Counted from the first letter of the stretch, positions 45,367 to 56,149 are shown. The stretch: DNA of 64,000 nt from Sthenelais limicola (GCA_942159475.1 OW804102.1:26108873-26172872); one strand, 5' to 3'. Translations and numbers: made by a program. Notes: generated by a model from the sequence alone, not told the origin.

Positions 45367-45868
45367 GTCTAGCCAACAATTTAAAAACACTCTTGATGTA
45401 TATATCCATTTGAAATAAATATAAATACAGTACTTATTGAAAATCAACTCTGTTTAAAAGAGAAAATTAAATTGAGTAATAACTTGAGAGAATATACTTA
45501 GATAATCTAAATTTATGATATTAATTCAGAATGATAATCACATTAATCCAGTTGCATGGGAATAAAAAGCTATAACAAACAGCAATGTTTCGACGTAATG
45601 ATGTTATATCAAATTCTGGCTACAGGTTCTAAAGGCAGCACATTCTGATACACATAGCATGGGACTAGCTTGCCTCTGTATGGGGTTGTCGGAAAATAAA
45701 TATCAAACATCAAATCCACACCTCATATTCACACTTTCAGTGACTAGCTCCCGGGGGGACGTCTCATATATGTATCTTTAATTGAGGTTTGGATGCTGAT
45801 ATCTCATGTAGAAAATGCGCAGTATCTTGCCCCTGGATAGCTCCATGCAGTGATATACATGTTATTAT

Positions 45869-46331
45869 GTGGGCCAAGTCGTCGGAAAATGTACAATTCA
45901 CCTTCACAAATCCCGTCCAAATAAAATTCAAGACAAAAATTGGGTTCAAAATATTGTTCAACATAATCGAACAAATTGACTGAATTAAGGGTATTAAAAC
46001 AAAGGTACTCAGATACGCCTAGTAATTATCGCTTTCAGTCTATGTTTATGTTTATGTTTTTATTGACAGCATTTTGTTACATTGTACACTTTTCTCAGCA
46101 TATCACAAAAGTTTATACATAAGTAGTTAACACTTTAATATGCAAATACACATGTCAAATCAATTTAAGATTTAAAGTTGTACAAAAAGAAGAAATACTA
46201 TGGTAATAATAATAATTTGGCGACACCGAGAACAGTACCGCGCCCCCTAGCTCAATATTAATAATTTAGCAGAATTTACTAAATGTGTAGATCTATCGAG
46301 CATTTGTACATTTTCTGATGACCTAATGACG
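45869..46331 (+). mobile_element. Family B element split by an insertion
   Basis: The left half (GTGGGCCAAGTCGTCGGAAA to CGCTTTCAGTCTA) and right half (ATTTAGCAGAATTTACTAAA to TTCTGATGACCTAATG) are separated by 46042-46261, which is not part of the family. Confidence 0.7.
46042..46261 (-). mobile_element. LINE-like 3' tail inserted in a family B copy
   Basis: Read on the minus strand, the insert ends AATAAAAACATAAACATAAA CAT, a short hexamer repeat typical of CR1/L2-type or RTE-type 3' ends. Its minus-strand 5' portion includes GAGCTAGGGGGCGCGG and ACCGAG-rich sequence followed by (TTA)n. No coding part is present, so it is a heavily 5'-truncated retrotransposed copy. Confidence 0.5.
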
Positions 46332-46340
46332 ATTTCATAT

Positions 46341-46586
46341 ATGGGTCAGATTTTCATAAAATGTACAATTGGCAGCTGTATATATTTAGTAAATTCTGCT
46401 ACATTAAGTTGAAATTTGGTCAATACTAGGTAAATTCGAATATATTTGGCATTGCATTGGTTCCAGCAATCTGTTTGGTTATGTATTAGGTTGAACTGCA
46501 TTTTGAACTTTATTTTCGTCTGAAATTTGGGTTAATTGAGAGGATTGGTGAAGTTAAATTGCACATTTTCTGGCAACTTCACCCAT
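46341..46586 (-). mobile_element. Family B element, full length, reverse orientation
   Basis: ATGGGTCAGATTTTCATAAA and CTGGCAACTTCACCCAT bound the element. It stands head to head with 45869-46331, only about 10 bp apart, so the pair can form a large inverted repeat. Confidence 0.75.
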
Positions 46587-46800
46587 ATACGTATTTGATG
46601 GGTTATATCGTGACATAATATGTCCTAACACTACGGCAACATTGGGTAAAACTAGAAAATGGCTTTAAAACATTGCTTACTTAGATTATTAAAAGCATAT
46701 AATATAAACAATTATCCTATATCCTGTCGGTATATCAGAGATACGGATACGTTTACGTATTCGTTAGTCTTGCAGAACCTCCCATCAGACTCGTTCCGTG

Positions 46801-46853
46801 GCGGGGTTGGGGGTGGGGGCTGGGGCTGGGGCTGGGCTGGGGGTAGTGGGGGG
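46801..46853 (+). repeat. G-quadruplex-type tract
   Basis: At least seven G runs of three to five bases separated by one or two bases (GGGG, GGGGG, GGGGG, GGGG, GGGG, GGG, GGGGG) satisfy the usual quadruplex pattern. Confidence 0.7.
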
Positions 46854-47094
46854 CAACCTGATACGAGATTCTCACTATCTTGAGCCGTCGAGACGCTCGT
46901 CAGTTAACCTGTATTTATGTAATTGACAACTGCTACCTTGGACATGGTTTCTGATACCCTCAATGCCTGTAATTAGATCATTACAAGTCACAAACAGCAA
47001 GAGACTCATCAAATAAACCTGCCTTGGATATTGGCATATATATAGAACTGTAAATAAACGTAGTTAAATCGGTCACATTTCTTTCCTATTTCAG

Positions 47095-47118
47095 ACCATC
47101 ATATTCATAACCCTGAAG
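47095..47118 (+). other. Candidate 24-nt microexon
   Basis: ACATTTCTTTCCTATTTCAG precedes the interval and AAG|GTAACC follows it. The interval is open in phase 1, giving DHHIHNPE if the previous exon ends in G. A second strong acceptor, TTAATTTTCCTCAG, follows 123 nt later at 47241, leaving an intron-sized gap. There is no recognised family. Very short exons cannot be told from chance without transcripts. Confidence 0.22.
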
Positions 47119-47241
47119 GTAACCTTTACTCTGATCATAACTTAAGTATTTTCGATGTAAATGTCAATGTAAACCAGCAATTGTAAATGCAATCGATGAA
47201 GTAACTCCATGCAACTCAACTTTAATATTAATTTTCCTCAG

Positions 47242-47273
47242 CTCCAAGCACCATAACCGACTCCAGTATTTGA
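47242..47273 (+). other. Candidate terminal coding exon
   Basis: After TATTAATTTTCCTCAG, phase 1 reads APSTITDSSI and then TGA. It would close the reading frame of 47095-47118. This depends wholly on that microexon being real. Confidence 0.15.
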
Positions 47274-47313
47274 GGAGTGTAGATCTATGAAACTGACACG
47301 CAAATGAACACAG

Positions 47314-47498
47314 CAATGGTATGTCAGTAATTGGACGCCTACTGCGCTAATGGCTTTTATGGCCCAGGAGTAGGCGGTTAATTGGATTACAATGGTAATT
47401 TGTGGTCCTAATGATGGAATTATAATGGCACTTTGTGACTGGGAGCGAGAGGCTTTCCCTCAGTTCGAAGGAACTGTCTCATTTTTGAGCCTAGACTG
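47314..47498 (-). mobile_element. Family A element, reverse orientation
   Basis: From ATGGTATGTCAGTAATTGGA through GGCTTTTATGGCCCAGGAG, then an extra GTCCTAATGATGGAATTATA shared with the A2 type, to TTTTTGAGCCTAGACTG. One terminus is missing. It mixes A and A2 features. Confidence 0.65.
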
Positions 47499-47999
47499 AC
47501 AATGGTGCAATCTTACCTTTGAAACAATTCATTCAGGCATTATTCACTGGTAAATCCAAGGGTAAATACGGTAACAAATATCTCATCCAATCTAAAGTCC
47601 GCCACTTAAATCCAGTAGACTTTAAAGTTTAAATCCATTAACATTGCCACCATAGATTATCCATCCCTCATACTCCTCCTCCTCTTTTCCTCCTCCCTTT
47701 TCTATCTCCTTCCTTGTCCACCTCTTCTCCTAACTGTCCATGGTAAAAGAAGGGAAGAAGTGGTGGGTATAAGCTAGGCTACGTATAAATAAAGCAGGAG
47801 GAGTGTACGAATCTCCTCCAAATGACCACTAGAGAAGAAAGAGGAAGTTCAGTAGTGTAAGGTTTGTGTGAAGAGTAGGAGAAGGTTGTGAGGGAGCAAT
47901 GAGTAGTTCATCCATCTGTCTGAGAGTTGCTCAGAGATGCTCAGAGTTACTTATATATAGGTCTGCACCACAAAGTGCAGCAGCAACTGATTTGATTTA

Positions 48000-48016
48000 A
48001 GTCTAGGCTCAGAGTT
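48000..48016 (+). mobile_element. Family A terminal fragment
   Basis: AGTCTAGGCTCAGAGTT only (17 bp). The following sequence is unrelated. Confidence 0.35.
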
Positions 48017-48352
48017 TACAGCTGGCCGAATGGGAAACGTATTCCAGGGATCCAATCCAGGGATTCCATCATTGGGTGGGAACATTATTTAAAGTTCAGA
48101 TTATTGATTTGTGATCCAACCACATGTCAAATAGTGACCAAGTGGATTTATTTTGGATATCATTATGAATGTAGTAGTCACAAGGAAAAATGTGGAATGT
48201 TTTAAAAATTAAGATAAGATAAGACTGCAGAGAAAAATTGATAGCACCTAAAATGATGGTCGAATGGCAGTCTATTGGAATTGTGGAATGTTAAAAGGCA
48301 TTTCTTATAATAGACTTCGATGGGAAGCTATAGTCATTGGGGAAGTCTTTTT

Positions 48353-48530
48353 CAGTCTAGGCTCAGAGCTGAGAGAGTCCCTTCAATATGAGGGAAAGTA
48401 TCTCGCTCCAAACCGCGAAATGCCATTAGAATCCCATTGGGACGCCTACTCCAGGGTCAGAAAAGTCATTAGCACATCCAATCCCTGATATACGATCTGC
48501 TGTCTGATCTAAGACGCTGAGCCTAGACAG
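48353..48530 (+). mobile_element. Family A element, full length (178 bp)
   Basis: A good reference copy: CAGTCTAGGCTCAGAGCTGA, GAGGGAAAGTATCTCGCTCC, AAACCGCGAAATGCCATTAG, GGACGCCTACTCCAGGGTC, TGTCTGATCTAAGACG and CTGAGCCTAGACAG. Flanks TTTTT and TTTTC agree at 4 of 5. Confidence 0.8.
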
Positions 48531-49215
48531 TTTTCTGTATTTTGTATTTCAGAGTGCTCCGGCTGCACTGCTCAAATCCGAAAATTCGCCTCCCTCCCCA
48601 ACAAAAATTAATAACAAATAATATGTTCACTGGCTACTCGGTTGGGCAGATCTATAGTCATAATTATAGCCACCAGGAGTCTCTGGATGTCGTTATAGTA
48701 TAGAGAGGGGTAGTCTGGGTCTACTCAAGGAGGTTGGTGAGGGGGAAAGGGGTCAAGGGGGTTAGGGGGGCAGGGGTGAATCTAAGCCCCTATTCACCCT
48801 GGAGGAGGTTGATAGGCAGGTGAAGAGATTAATACCAGAGAAGGGGACGGAATTAATATCTTTGAAATAGATTCCCGAATCATATATTATTGGGTTAGCA
48901 ATAAAAGGATTATGGACAAATATCGTGCTAAATAAACTGAATGTATACTCCCAAATCCTTTTAAATATTCTCAATATTCCAGAGAATTCTTTTTTTAAAA
49001 CCGCAACATGTTGGACATAATGGGTTTTGGAGTGTTTTTATTGGTGAATAATTTTATTCAAAACGTCCACGGGACAGTTGAAGTTACAATGACGTTGTAG
49101 TCGATACTATAAATATAAATCTCCCCTATTATACTAGTAAATGTTGTGAATTGTTATTTGCATAGGGGCACGATATAGGGAGAGTTTGATAGGGATTTTC
49201 TGTATTAATGAAGTC

Positions 49216-49237
49216 AGCTCTCTCTGAGCCTAGACTG
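49216..49237 (+). mobile_element. Family A right-terminus fragment
   Basis: AGCTCTCTCTGAGCCTAGAC TG lies directly against the start of the B copy at 49241. Confidence 0.5.
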
Positions 49238-49240
49238 CAA

Positions 49241-49478
49241 TGAGACGGACCGTTAGAAAATGTCCAATCGCCAGGTCCACACATTTAGTAAATTCTACAA
49301 AATTCGGTTGAAAAATGATAACTGCAATATATATCTGAGTAGATCTGGTATTGCGTTGATTCAAAGGGACCATTTGGTAAAGTTGTAATGGTTTTTGAGT
49401 GTCATTTCTGTCTTAAACTTTGGTTCTTTGAGAGGATAGGTAAAGACGAATTGTACATTTTCAGACCATCTCACCCAT
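49241..49478 (-). mobile_element. Family B element, full length, reverse orientation
   Basis: The left arm is diverged (ATGAGACGGACCGTTAGAAA) and the right arm is TTGTACATTTTCAGACCATC TCACCCAT. Internal landmarks ATATCTGAGTAGATCTGG and TTTGAGAGGATAGGTAAAG are present. Confidence 0.7.
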
Positions 49479-50544
49479 ATATATTCACTTGATACACTTT
49501 TCTTGTCCACTTTGTGAAATAATACCTCCACATCAATGCATAAAAATACTTTTCTTCTGTTTTTAAAAAATATTTTTCTCCTGTTTTCTCCCCTTTTATT
49601 TTTTTTAGGAAAGGAAGCTATTTAGTTAAGGCGAACAGAATCCCTATTGATATTGTTAGTCAAGTCTGAGACATTTTAAGATGTCTAAGTGCTCTATCTT
49701 CAGGTTACCTTTAGATATAGGTGGAAACCTGGATGCATTGCACCCCTAAATATCCAGTGAATGTTTTGATTAGAGAAATGGGTTCTTCCTGGGGACAGGG
49801 TACTACTGGAGGGGCTGACTCCAGGGTGAGGTATCGCTGGGAAGGGTGAATTATAAAATGGAGGCAGGAGGATATGCTGGGGTTAAAATTTCCTGGACCG
49901 TCTAAGTGGGTAGCTATAGTGGACAGGGGGAGGGAGGGGGCGAAGTTTTAGGGGGTGATATTATTGCTAGTCAGGGGAAATAACCTGAACCAAACTGACC
50001 AAAACTATTCCTCTCAATTTCTTTTTCTTTGATCAATGCTTAGCACTGTGGCATGGATTTGAATTTGAATACTGAAAGTGAAGCAATATGGGTATTTCTT
50101 ATATTTTTTGTAGTTTGCTGTTTTGTATTGTGCTACCCACAGTGTTATAAAGATTACTTAGAAATGTACTGAGTAGTAACACCTACTGCTAGTCTATGAA
50201 GTTTGTATTTCTTATGTCAAAAAGGAATTAATAATGACTATTGATACGTAATGCTATAAAATACTTGTATGAGTTCCAGGTACTGGCTCAAGTAATCAGG
50301 GTTAATAATCAGGGTCGGTATTTTTATATGTCTAGCTCGGGTGATTCCAGTACATCCTGCAATGTCATAAACAAAGCATCTACTCACATCATTACATTTA
50401 ATTATCAGTTACTTACATTCCCGTGAGGCAATTATCAATCGCATTATATTCATTATTTCCATGATGAATGCTTTTATTTAAAACCTATCTGTAGAAAACC
50501 GACCCCTTGAAAATGTCCGTACAATGACTGAAGATACGTTTATC

Positions 50545-50549
50545 CCCCG

Positions 50550-50586
<37 letters not shown>

Positions 50587-50757
50587 CCTCTCCCGTCTCT
50601 ATCCCTGTCTCCTCCCCCTCCCCCTCTTTCTCTGTCCCTCTCGCTCTTTATCTCGCCCTGTCCCTCCCCTCTCCCTATCTCTCTTTCTCCCTCTCCCCTC
50701 TCTCTCCCCTCCCGGTCTCTGTCTCTCTTCCCCTCTCTCTCCCCTCGCTGCCACGCT
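50545..50757 (+). repeat. (CT)n-rich low-complexity array
   Basis: Pyrimidine-rich sequence, with (CT)n at 50557-50582 then CCCTCTC variants. It is the only array in the window, with 51074-51215, whose plus strand is CT in place of GA. The Ser/Pro-rich 175-codon frame across it is compositional. Confidence 0.9.
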
Positions 50758-50820
50758 CACTCTCATACAAATACAGATCCCAAGCACTCAGCATGTCCTC
50801 CACCTCCCCATCCCCCTCTC

Positions 50821-50837
50821 CCCCCCCCCCCCCCCCC
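50821..50837 (+). repeat. Poly-C run
   Basis: About 17 C residues following a CT- and CCA-rich stretch. Confidence 0.8.
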
Positions 50838-50985
50838 GGCAACCATCAATACCTGGCTTCCACCACAGTTTGATGTGCTTACTCATGATGAGTTCCTCCT
50901 ATTGGTTCCACTGAGCAGCTCCCGATACATCCTCATTAGACTTGCCATGAGTCACCCGTTACCATATCCTACAGTAACCACAGAT

Positions 50986-51070
50986 CAGTCTAGACCCAAG
51001 ATGAGAGAGTCCCTTCAAACGGAGGGAAGGCCTCTCGCCTCAAACCTCTAAGTGCCATTAGAGGTTTGAG
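50986..51070 (+). mobile_element. Subfamily A2 left part
   Basis: CAGTCTAGACCCAAGATGAG, CTTCAAACGGAGGGAAGGCC and TCTCGCCTCAAACC are present. It then terminates in the small hairpin ACCTCTAA-GTGCCA-TTAGAGGT and runs into a CT-rich array. Confidence 0.65.
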
Positions 51071-51073
51071 TTT

Positions 51074-51215
51074 AGCCCACTCTCTCTTACTCTATCTCCC
51101 TCTCACCCACTCTCTGTGTGTCTCCCTCTCACTGTGTGTTCCCCCCTCTCTCTCCCCCTCTCACTGCAATCTCTCTTCTCTCCTTCTCCCTCTCCCCATG
51201 TCTCCTCCCCTTCTT
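51074..51215 (+). repeat. (CT)n-rich low-complexity array
   Basis: CTCTCT and CCCTCTC repeats continue the style of 50545-50757 beyond the A2 fragment, suggesting that the element landed in a longer pyrimidine tract. Confidence 0.8.
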
Positions 51216-51772
51216 ACATGACTAATTCGATCCTATTCCATTATAATAACCCATATATTAGAGGTATACATGTATGTATATATATGTATGTAATAATTAT
51301 ATTCCCTTATAAACATTTACATTGAACAGAATAGGATTATTCACCTTCTGTAGATAAAAAAAACGCGTATTAAAAATAAGAGAAACATATTAGATGACGC
51401 TTGCAATAGCTGAACGAATCTCCCATGATAACACAATATTTAAGGTTCTTAACAAGTCTAGGTTTTCATCAGCACCAAGGACTCTTGCCAGTCAAACTGT
51501 GACTCACTTGCCTTTATAGGGGATTTGTATTTGACGCCAAGAGGACTTCATGTCATCTTCTGCACATATATTAATTCTCTTCCTTTTCCATCACTTGCAC
51601 CTGTTATTACATTTAATAAATATATTTTCGATTGATTTAAATAGATCTATCAGTGATTACTTTGGTAAATCCATCTGTGATTACACCTTTGAAAAGTCTA
51701 TCTGTGGTTATTGATAATTGTCACTCATTATATATACTGGAATAGTGGTGGTGGGGTGGTGGGTGCGTGGGT

Positions 51773-51802
51773 CCACCCATCCACCCATGGGTGGATGGGT
51801 GG
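51773..51802. repeat. 30-bp perfect palindrome of CCAC/GGTG words
   Basis: CCACCCATCCACCCA is followed directly by its exact reverse complement, with no loop. It is flanked by GGTGGTGGGGTGGTGGG on the left. Confidence 0.85.
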
Positions 51803-51810
51803 GAGGTGTG

Positions 51811-51848
51811 GTAATCTCCATTGTAATCTCCATTGTAATCTCCATTGT
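51811..51848 (+). repeat. 12-bp tandem repeat, three units
   Basis: GTAATCTCCATT is repeated three times in succession immediately after the palindrome and ends in GTACC. Confidence 0.85.
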
Positions 51849-51859
51849 ACCTATTCTAT

Positions 51860-52083
51860 ATGGATCAAGTAATGAGAAAATGTACAATTGGCCTTTACCA
51901 AACCTCTAAACAACCAATTTAAGACAGAAATGAGGTTTAAGATTCAGTTCAGCATAACCGAACAGATTTTCTTGATCGAAGCAATGACAAATATACTCAG
52001 ATAAACCTATAGCATTAACAATTGTTTATCCTAATATAGGAAGATTGGTTCAATGTGTAGGAGCTCACAACCAGACGACCCAC
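51860..52083 (+). mobile_element. Family B element, near full length
   Basis: ATGGATCAAGTAATGAGAAA and CCAGACGACCCACAT bound the element. CTTTACCAAACCTCTAAAC and ACTCAGATAAACCTATAG are present. The right arm is shortened. Confidence 0.65.
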
Positions 52084-52447
52084 ATAGTACATAAAAAGGC
52101 AGAAGCACAAATTAGTCATTGAATGTTATTTGCCCCCTTTCCTCCAGTAGCTCTCCACCTACACCCATACATGCACTAACCCCTTAATCATTCATATTTA
52201 AAATAGTTCTCCAGGCCCTATAAGTCTTTGAGCATCTGCTGGTACACATGGCTTGGATCGTTTTTCAACATCTTGTGTACATGTATGTCCTGCCATATCA
52301 TTCACTCCAAGACAAAGTATGCATGCTGATAGGACTTCAGATTCGTGTTTTCCTTCACATACCACCTTGGGCGAAGTTAAACAGAAGCTCCAGAATTCCT
52401 CTTCGTTTATAACATCAGATTCAAATACGAAGTCATGCTTTATTCTT

Positions 52448-52579
52448 GATCAGATAAGAATGGTATGTCAATGCTTTCCTGGTCCTAGAGTAGGCGTTCT
52501 AATGGAATTCTAATCCATTTTGCGGTTTGGAGACTTTCCCTCAGTTTGGAGGGTATCTCTCAACTCTGAGCCTAGATTG
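52448..52579 (-). mobile_element. Family A element, reverse orientation, left-truncated
   Basis: It starts ATCAGATAAGAATGGTATGT, lacks the GACGCCTACTGCG segment, and continues GCTTTCCTGGTCCTAGAGTA to CTCTGAGCCTAGATTG. Confidence 0.65.
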
Positions 52580-52766
52580 GTTTTATGGCCAGTCAATTTT
52601 GAAATAGTGAACACGAGACGGCAGCAAATCAAAGCAATTGAACGTAAGCTACATCTATTGTAAAAAAAAAATGTAAAAGAAAAAATACATATGACAAGAT
52701 ATAATATAGATATTTATATTTTTAACAAGCCCCCGTCACTAAGTCCCACCAGACATGTCTGCTCAA

Positions 52767-52863
52767 CCCGGAAGAGTCTCCCGTGGTCATGGAGACCGAC
52801 CAGATGGTCCCATGTGATGAGTCGCGTGCCCTTGTTGTCATAGCAACGTTTTTAACTTCCGGC
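52767..52863. promoter_or_regulatory. ETS / X-box (RFX) / ETS motif cluster
   Basis: ACCCGGAAGAG (52767-52777) and ACTTCCGGC (52855-52863) are ETS-type cores. GTTGTCATAGCAAC (52834-52847) fits the RFX X-box consensus. The stretch is CpG-containing (TCGCGTGCC). Motif-level evidence only. Confidence 0.3.
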
Positions 52864-53149
52864 ATCTTAGAGTCCTACTCAAGAGTACCTCAATAGGCCA
52901 AAGAAAAGAACTAAAACATAATATTTGTTTCAAAGTCCCGTCCTTTAAATTGACAGAAATAAGTGTATAATGCCAGAAAAGTGTCGATTTTATGCAGTTT
53001 CATTTATAGATTGATGAAGAAATCTCCATGTATGTTATAATTCATATATGAATTTTATAATTCATATATGAATTTTTATGGACTTTTATGAAGCCCTGTA
53101 ACAAAAAAAAGGAGAAAAATGAAATTCCTCCTAATGTTGGTATATATAT

Positions 53150-53245
53150 GACCTTTAGATGGGTTGGAAAAGAAGGGAATACAGTGTAGAAAATCTTGAC
53201 CGATGTTAACTGAGAGTTTTGCTTTAATTCTGCTGGATATAATTC
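53150..53245 (+). repeat. Dispersed repeat I, copy 2
   Basis: ATGACCTTTAGATGGGTTGG and GACCGATGTTAACTGAGAGT match 40084-40190. Confidence 0.6.
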
Positions 53246-53638
53246 ATTACTCAACATTGGGGGCAGCCAGAGTTTAATTGGTTATTTATTGCTAGTACGG
53301 ATACCATTTCCAGAATTAGTGCATTGAAGGACAGGATAATGGACTCGTACAACTCGTCCAAGTGCCACTTCAGTGGGAGAACACACTATGTAAAGAAACA
53401 CTGCCCTATAGGCCTGGCCTAATATCTGATATCTTGAGTCGCTCACATTTAGAGACATCTGCTCACACAAGAGGACGCCACTTGGTCAGAAGATGCCCTA
53501 TGGCGCACTGCGCATGTGCACACTGGGCGGAAACTGCTCCACCCTGTGGTGGTTTATAAAATGAGTAAAAAAAGACAAAATGAAAGCCGATGTGGGTGGT
53601 AGGGTGAAGTGAGGGCCGGGGCAGATGTTGGGTGGCTG

Positions 53639-53762
53639 GGGGGGGGGGGTGAGAGAGAGGGGGCGGAGAAAGAGAGGAGAGAGTGGGAGAGAGAAAGAGG
53701 GGCTGGTGGGGGAGAGTGAGAAGGAGAGAGAAGGAGAGAGAAAGAGAAATAGAGAGAGAGGT
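53639..53762 (+). repeat. Poly-G plus (GA)n-rich array
   Basis: A run of about 12 G at 53639-53650 precedes GAGAGAGGG repeats. Part of it is organised in 11-bp GAAGGAGAGAG-like units near 53720-53742. Confidence 0.85.
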
Positions 53763-54097
53763 TAAGAATCTTGGGACATTATTTTTAAGAAGTAAGCACG
53801 GAATTAGCGTTTGTAGATTTAATTCAGTGTTGATTCAATACTTGTACTAGTTGTTTTAAAAAGGTTAATCATAGCTTCAGAACTGTATAATGAATCATCT
53901 CTTCTTAATGGATATTTCATCAAAAAGTCTTATTTCTGATGGAAAATGTACATTGTTACGTTAGGTTGAATAAAGATGCGGTAATAAAACAACTAAAAAC
54001 ACAATAATTAATTTTGGACGGTACACAGGGAATGGTGCAAGTCTGAAGATGGTTCCAAACCAATTTTCCCTATCTCCTGACATCTCTTGACATCTAG

Positions 54098-54145
54098 GTG
54101 GACAAAGACGCCCTTCCGGGTCAAGGTCACATGTAGAGGTCAAAG
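54098..54145 (+). other. Candidate 48-nt exon (phase 1)
   Basis: CTCCTGACATCTCTTGACAT plus CTAG precedes, and AAAG|GTGAGT, an almost ideal donor, follows. In phase 1 it reads GGQRRPSGSRSHVEVK. A second frame (WTKTPFRVKVTCRGQ) is also open, so the frame is not decided by the interval alone. The same bases hold nuclear-receptor-type motifs, an alternative explanation of its conservation-like look. Confidence 0.18.
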
Positions 54146-54149
54146 GTGA
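54121..54149 (+). promoter_or_regulatory. Nuclear-receptor motif pair: TCAAGGTCA and DR1
   Basis: TCAAGGTCA (54121-54129) is the extended half-site bound by ERR/NR5A-type monomers. AGGTCAAAGGTGA (54137-54149) is a near-perfect DR1 of the HNF4/RXR type. They lie eight bases apart on the same strand. Confidence 0.35.
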
Positions 54150-54332
54150 GTGGGGCTGGGTGGAAGTTTAATGGAGGCGATAATGTAGGTATGATACTCT
54201 ACCCCAGCCTCCGGGGGTTGAGTTACCTGGTAGAGACGGTCGGTAGTGACCTCTAGCGAGGATGACCAGTAACAGATGGTTCAGTGTCCGCAGCCTATAG
54301 GGGGGTTTGCATATGCCCGCGAATGTTCGTAT

Positions 54333-54466
54333 CAGGGTGAAGTCGCCAGAAAATGTAACCTTTATCAATCGTCTAAATTAACCAAAATTTATGACAAAAA
54401 AAACTTCTAAATTTATACAGTTCGACCTGGGAACCGATTTCTTTAATCAACACAATACCAATGCCT
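54333..54466 (+). mobile_element. Family B left half
   Basis: CAGGGTGAAGTCGCCAGAAA, TTTATCAATCGTCTAAATTA and TTTCTTTAATCAACACAATA are recognisable. The right half is missing. Confidence 0.55.
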
Positions 54467-54797
54467 TCCAGAACATAATTGTACCCAAAATCAAATCTCC
54501 GGGACCGTATGGTTCCTCAGATTGTTATTGACGTGTTTGTAAAATTTCTCCAATGTAACAATTTCAAATGTATTAGGATAAAACAATTATTTTCTCGGTC
54601 CTGGGTATGACCATAAAGTGCCTTTCTGTCTCTTTTTCTCTTGTCTCCCTTCTTCTCTATCTCTATATCCTTGGTATGATCATAAACTGCCTCAGCTCTC
54701 CCGCCCTTGCTATAACCATCTTAAATGTGTTGATAAGGGCGTAAAGCAACCCATCTCACTCACTCACTCACAATCATTTTCTTGACGATTAGAAAAT

Positions 54798-54967
54798 CAG
54801 TCTAGGCTAGCCTTTGAATGATATATCAGTGATTGGACGCCTACCGCGCTAATTTTTCCCCGGGCCGGGAGTAGGCGTGCTAATGGGATTTTAATGGGAT
54901 TTTGAGGTTTGGATCGGGAGGCTTTCCCTCAGTTTGGAGGGACTCTTTCAGCTCTGAGCCTAGACTG
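54798..54967 (-). mobile_element. Family A element, full length, with AAAAT target duplication
   Basis: CAGTCTAGGCTAGCC and CTCTGAGCCTAGACTG are the exact ends. AAAAT flanks both sides directly (54793-54797, 54968-54972). The interior is in reverse order with TTTTGAGGTTTGGATCGGGA and CCCTCAGTTTGGAGGGAC. Confidence 0.8.
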
Positions 54968-55523
54968 AAAATGGAAGTCTACCTGTCGCCAGACTAATCT
55001 AGCATCCATGCCAGTTCCCTATTTTATATATCTGTCTAGCAGATGTCCCGAATTACCATGTATACTAGGTAATGTTTGACAAGTCTCTGTAAAATTATGA
55101 CTGACATACCATTAAAACCACATTAACGAGAAAAAATAGTTTACAGTACAGGAATAATTAGAACGCAAACATCTAAGCGGTAGTGAGAGAGGAAGGGAAA
55201 TACAGCCCCAAGACACTTGCTAATCCTACATACCCCACACAAATTGCTCTTTTGAAATGTTAGTCATTAAAATTCCTGATCTGAGAGCAGGAAAATTGGA
55301 TAGGCCCTATAGATACATGTGTGTACCAGATAGGTGGACCTATGTGTTAGAGGCGAACAAGATGGGACTATATCGTGGCAGCAGAAGATTAAGAATTAAG
55401 AATGGAAAAATAGAATGAAGAATGGTTCCAGAATGGTAATACATTGATACAGAAATCAGAATTCAGGAAGTATATATGGATTTTCAATAAGGACGTGTGA
55501 ATGTTTTGTCATTATCATCATGT

Positions 55524-55640
55524 AAGGGTCAGATCGTCAGAAAATGTACAACTGGCCTTTCTCTGACAATCTTCAGAAATAACCCACATTCAACAAGGCA
55601 GAAATGAGGTCGAGATCATTGTTTAAAGTGACACATGCCA
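55524..55640 (+). mobile_element. Family B left half
   Basis: AAGGGTCAGATCGTCAGAAA and TGTACAACTGGCCTTTCTCT are followed by AAATAACCCACATTCAACAA. It ends in unrelated sequence after GAGATCATTGTTTAAAG. Confidence 0.6.
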
Positions 55641-56149
55641 CTGAGCTCCCGATTTGGGGAAAGTTTGCCTGAATTTCAACTATGTTCTAGATTAGTATAT
55701 TTGTAATGTATACCCGGGAGCATTAATGTAGAAATTACATATATTGTGTGTATTTAAGAGTTTAAAACTACAATTTCGTAGGGTGCTGGAGTCACCCTAC
55801 CCAACTGCCAGACAGTTAGGGAAGGTCCCAGACGCCTCTTATCTTAATGAGAGTTAAGTGATACCAGCTGGATGGGACAGGGTATATATGTCACTATGTA
55901 CCTCCTGCCTCGCTCTTAGTTCACATCCCTTTACCATACACTGAGGTCAGCACCTTATGGTCTAGTTACTGCTTTCTGAGATTTGAATTCCCCAATGGAA
56001 CCTCTGCCACATTCTTCATTAACAAATATCAATTAATCTAAGGAATATATAGCGTTGGTATTCCACACAAATGTTCCTACTTATGCATGTCATCGAAAAC
56101 TACAAACATATTTCTAAATGATATATAGTCAAACAGTGTCCATAGCCAC

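Noticed and set aside
50524..51051. 175-codon plus-strand frame as a gene
   Set aside because: More than half is (CT)n and poly-C, and its end lies in an A2 transposon fragment.
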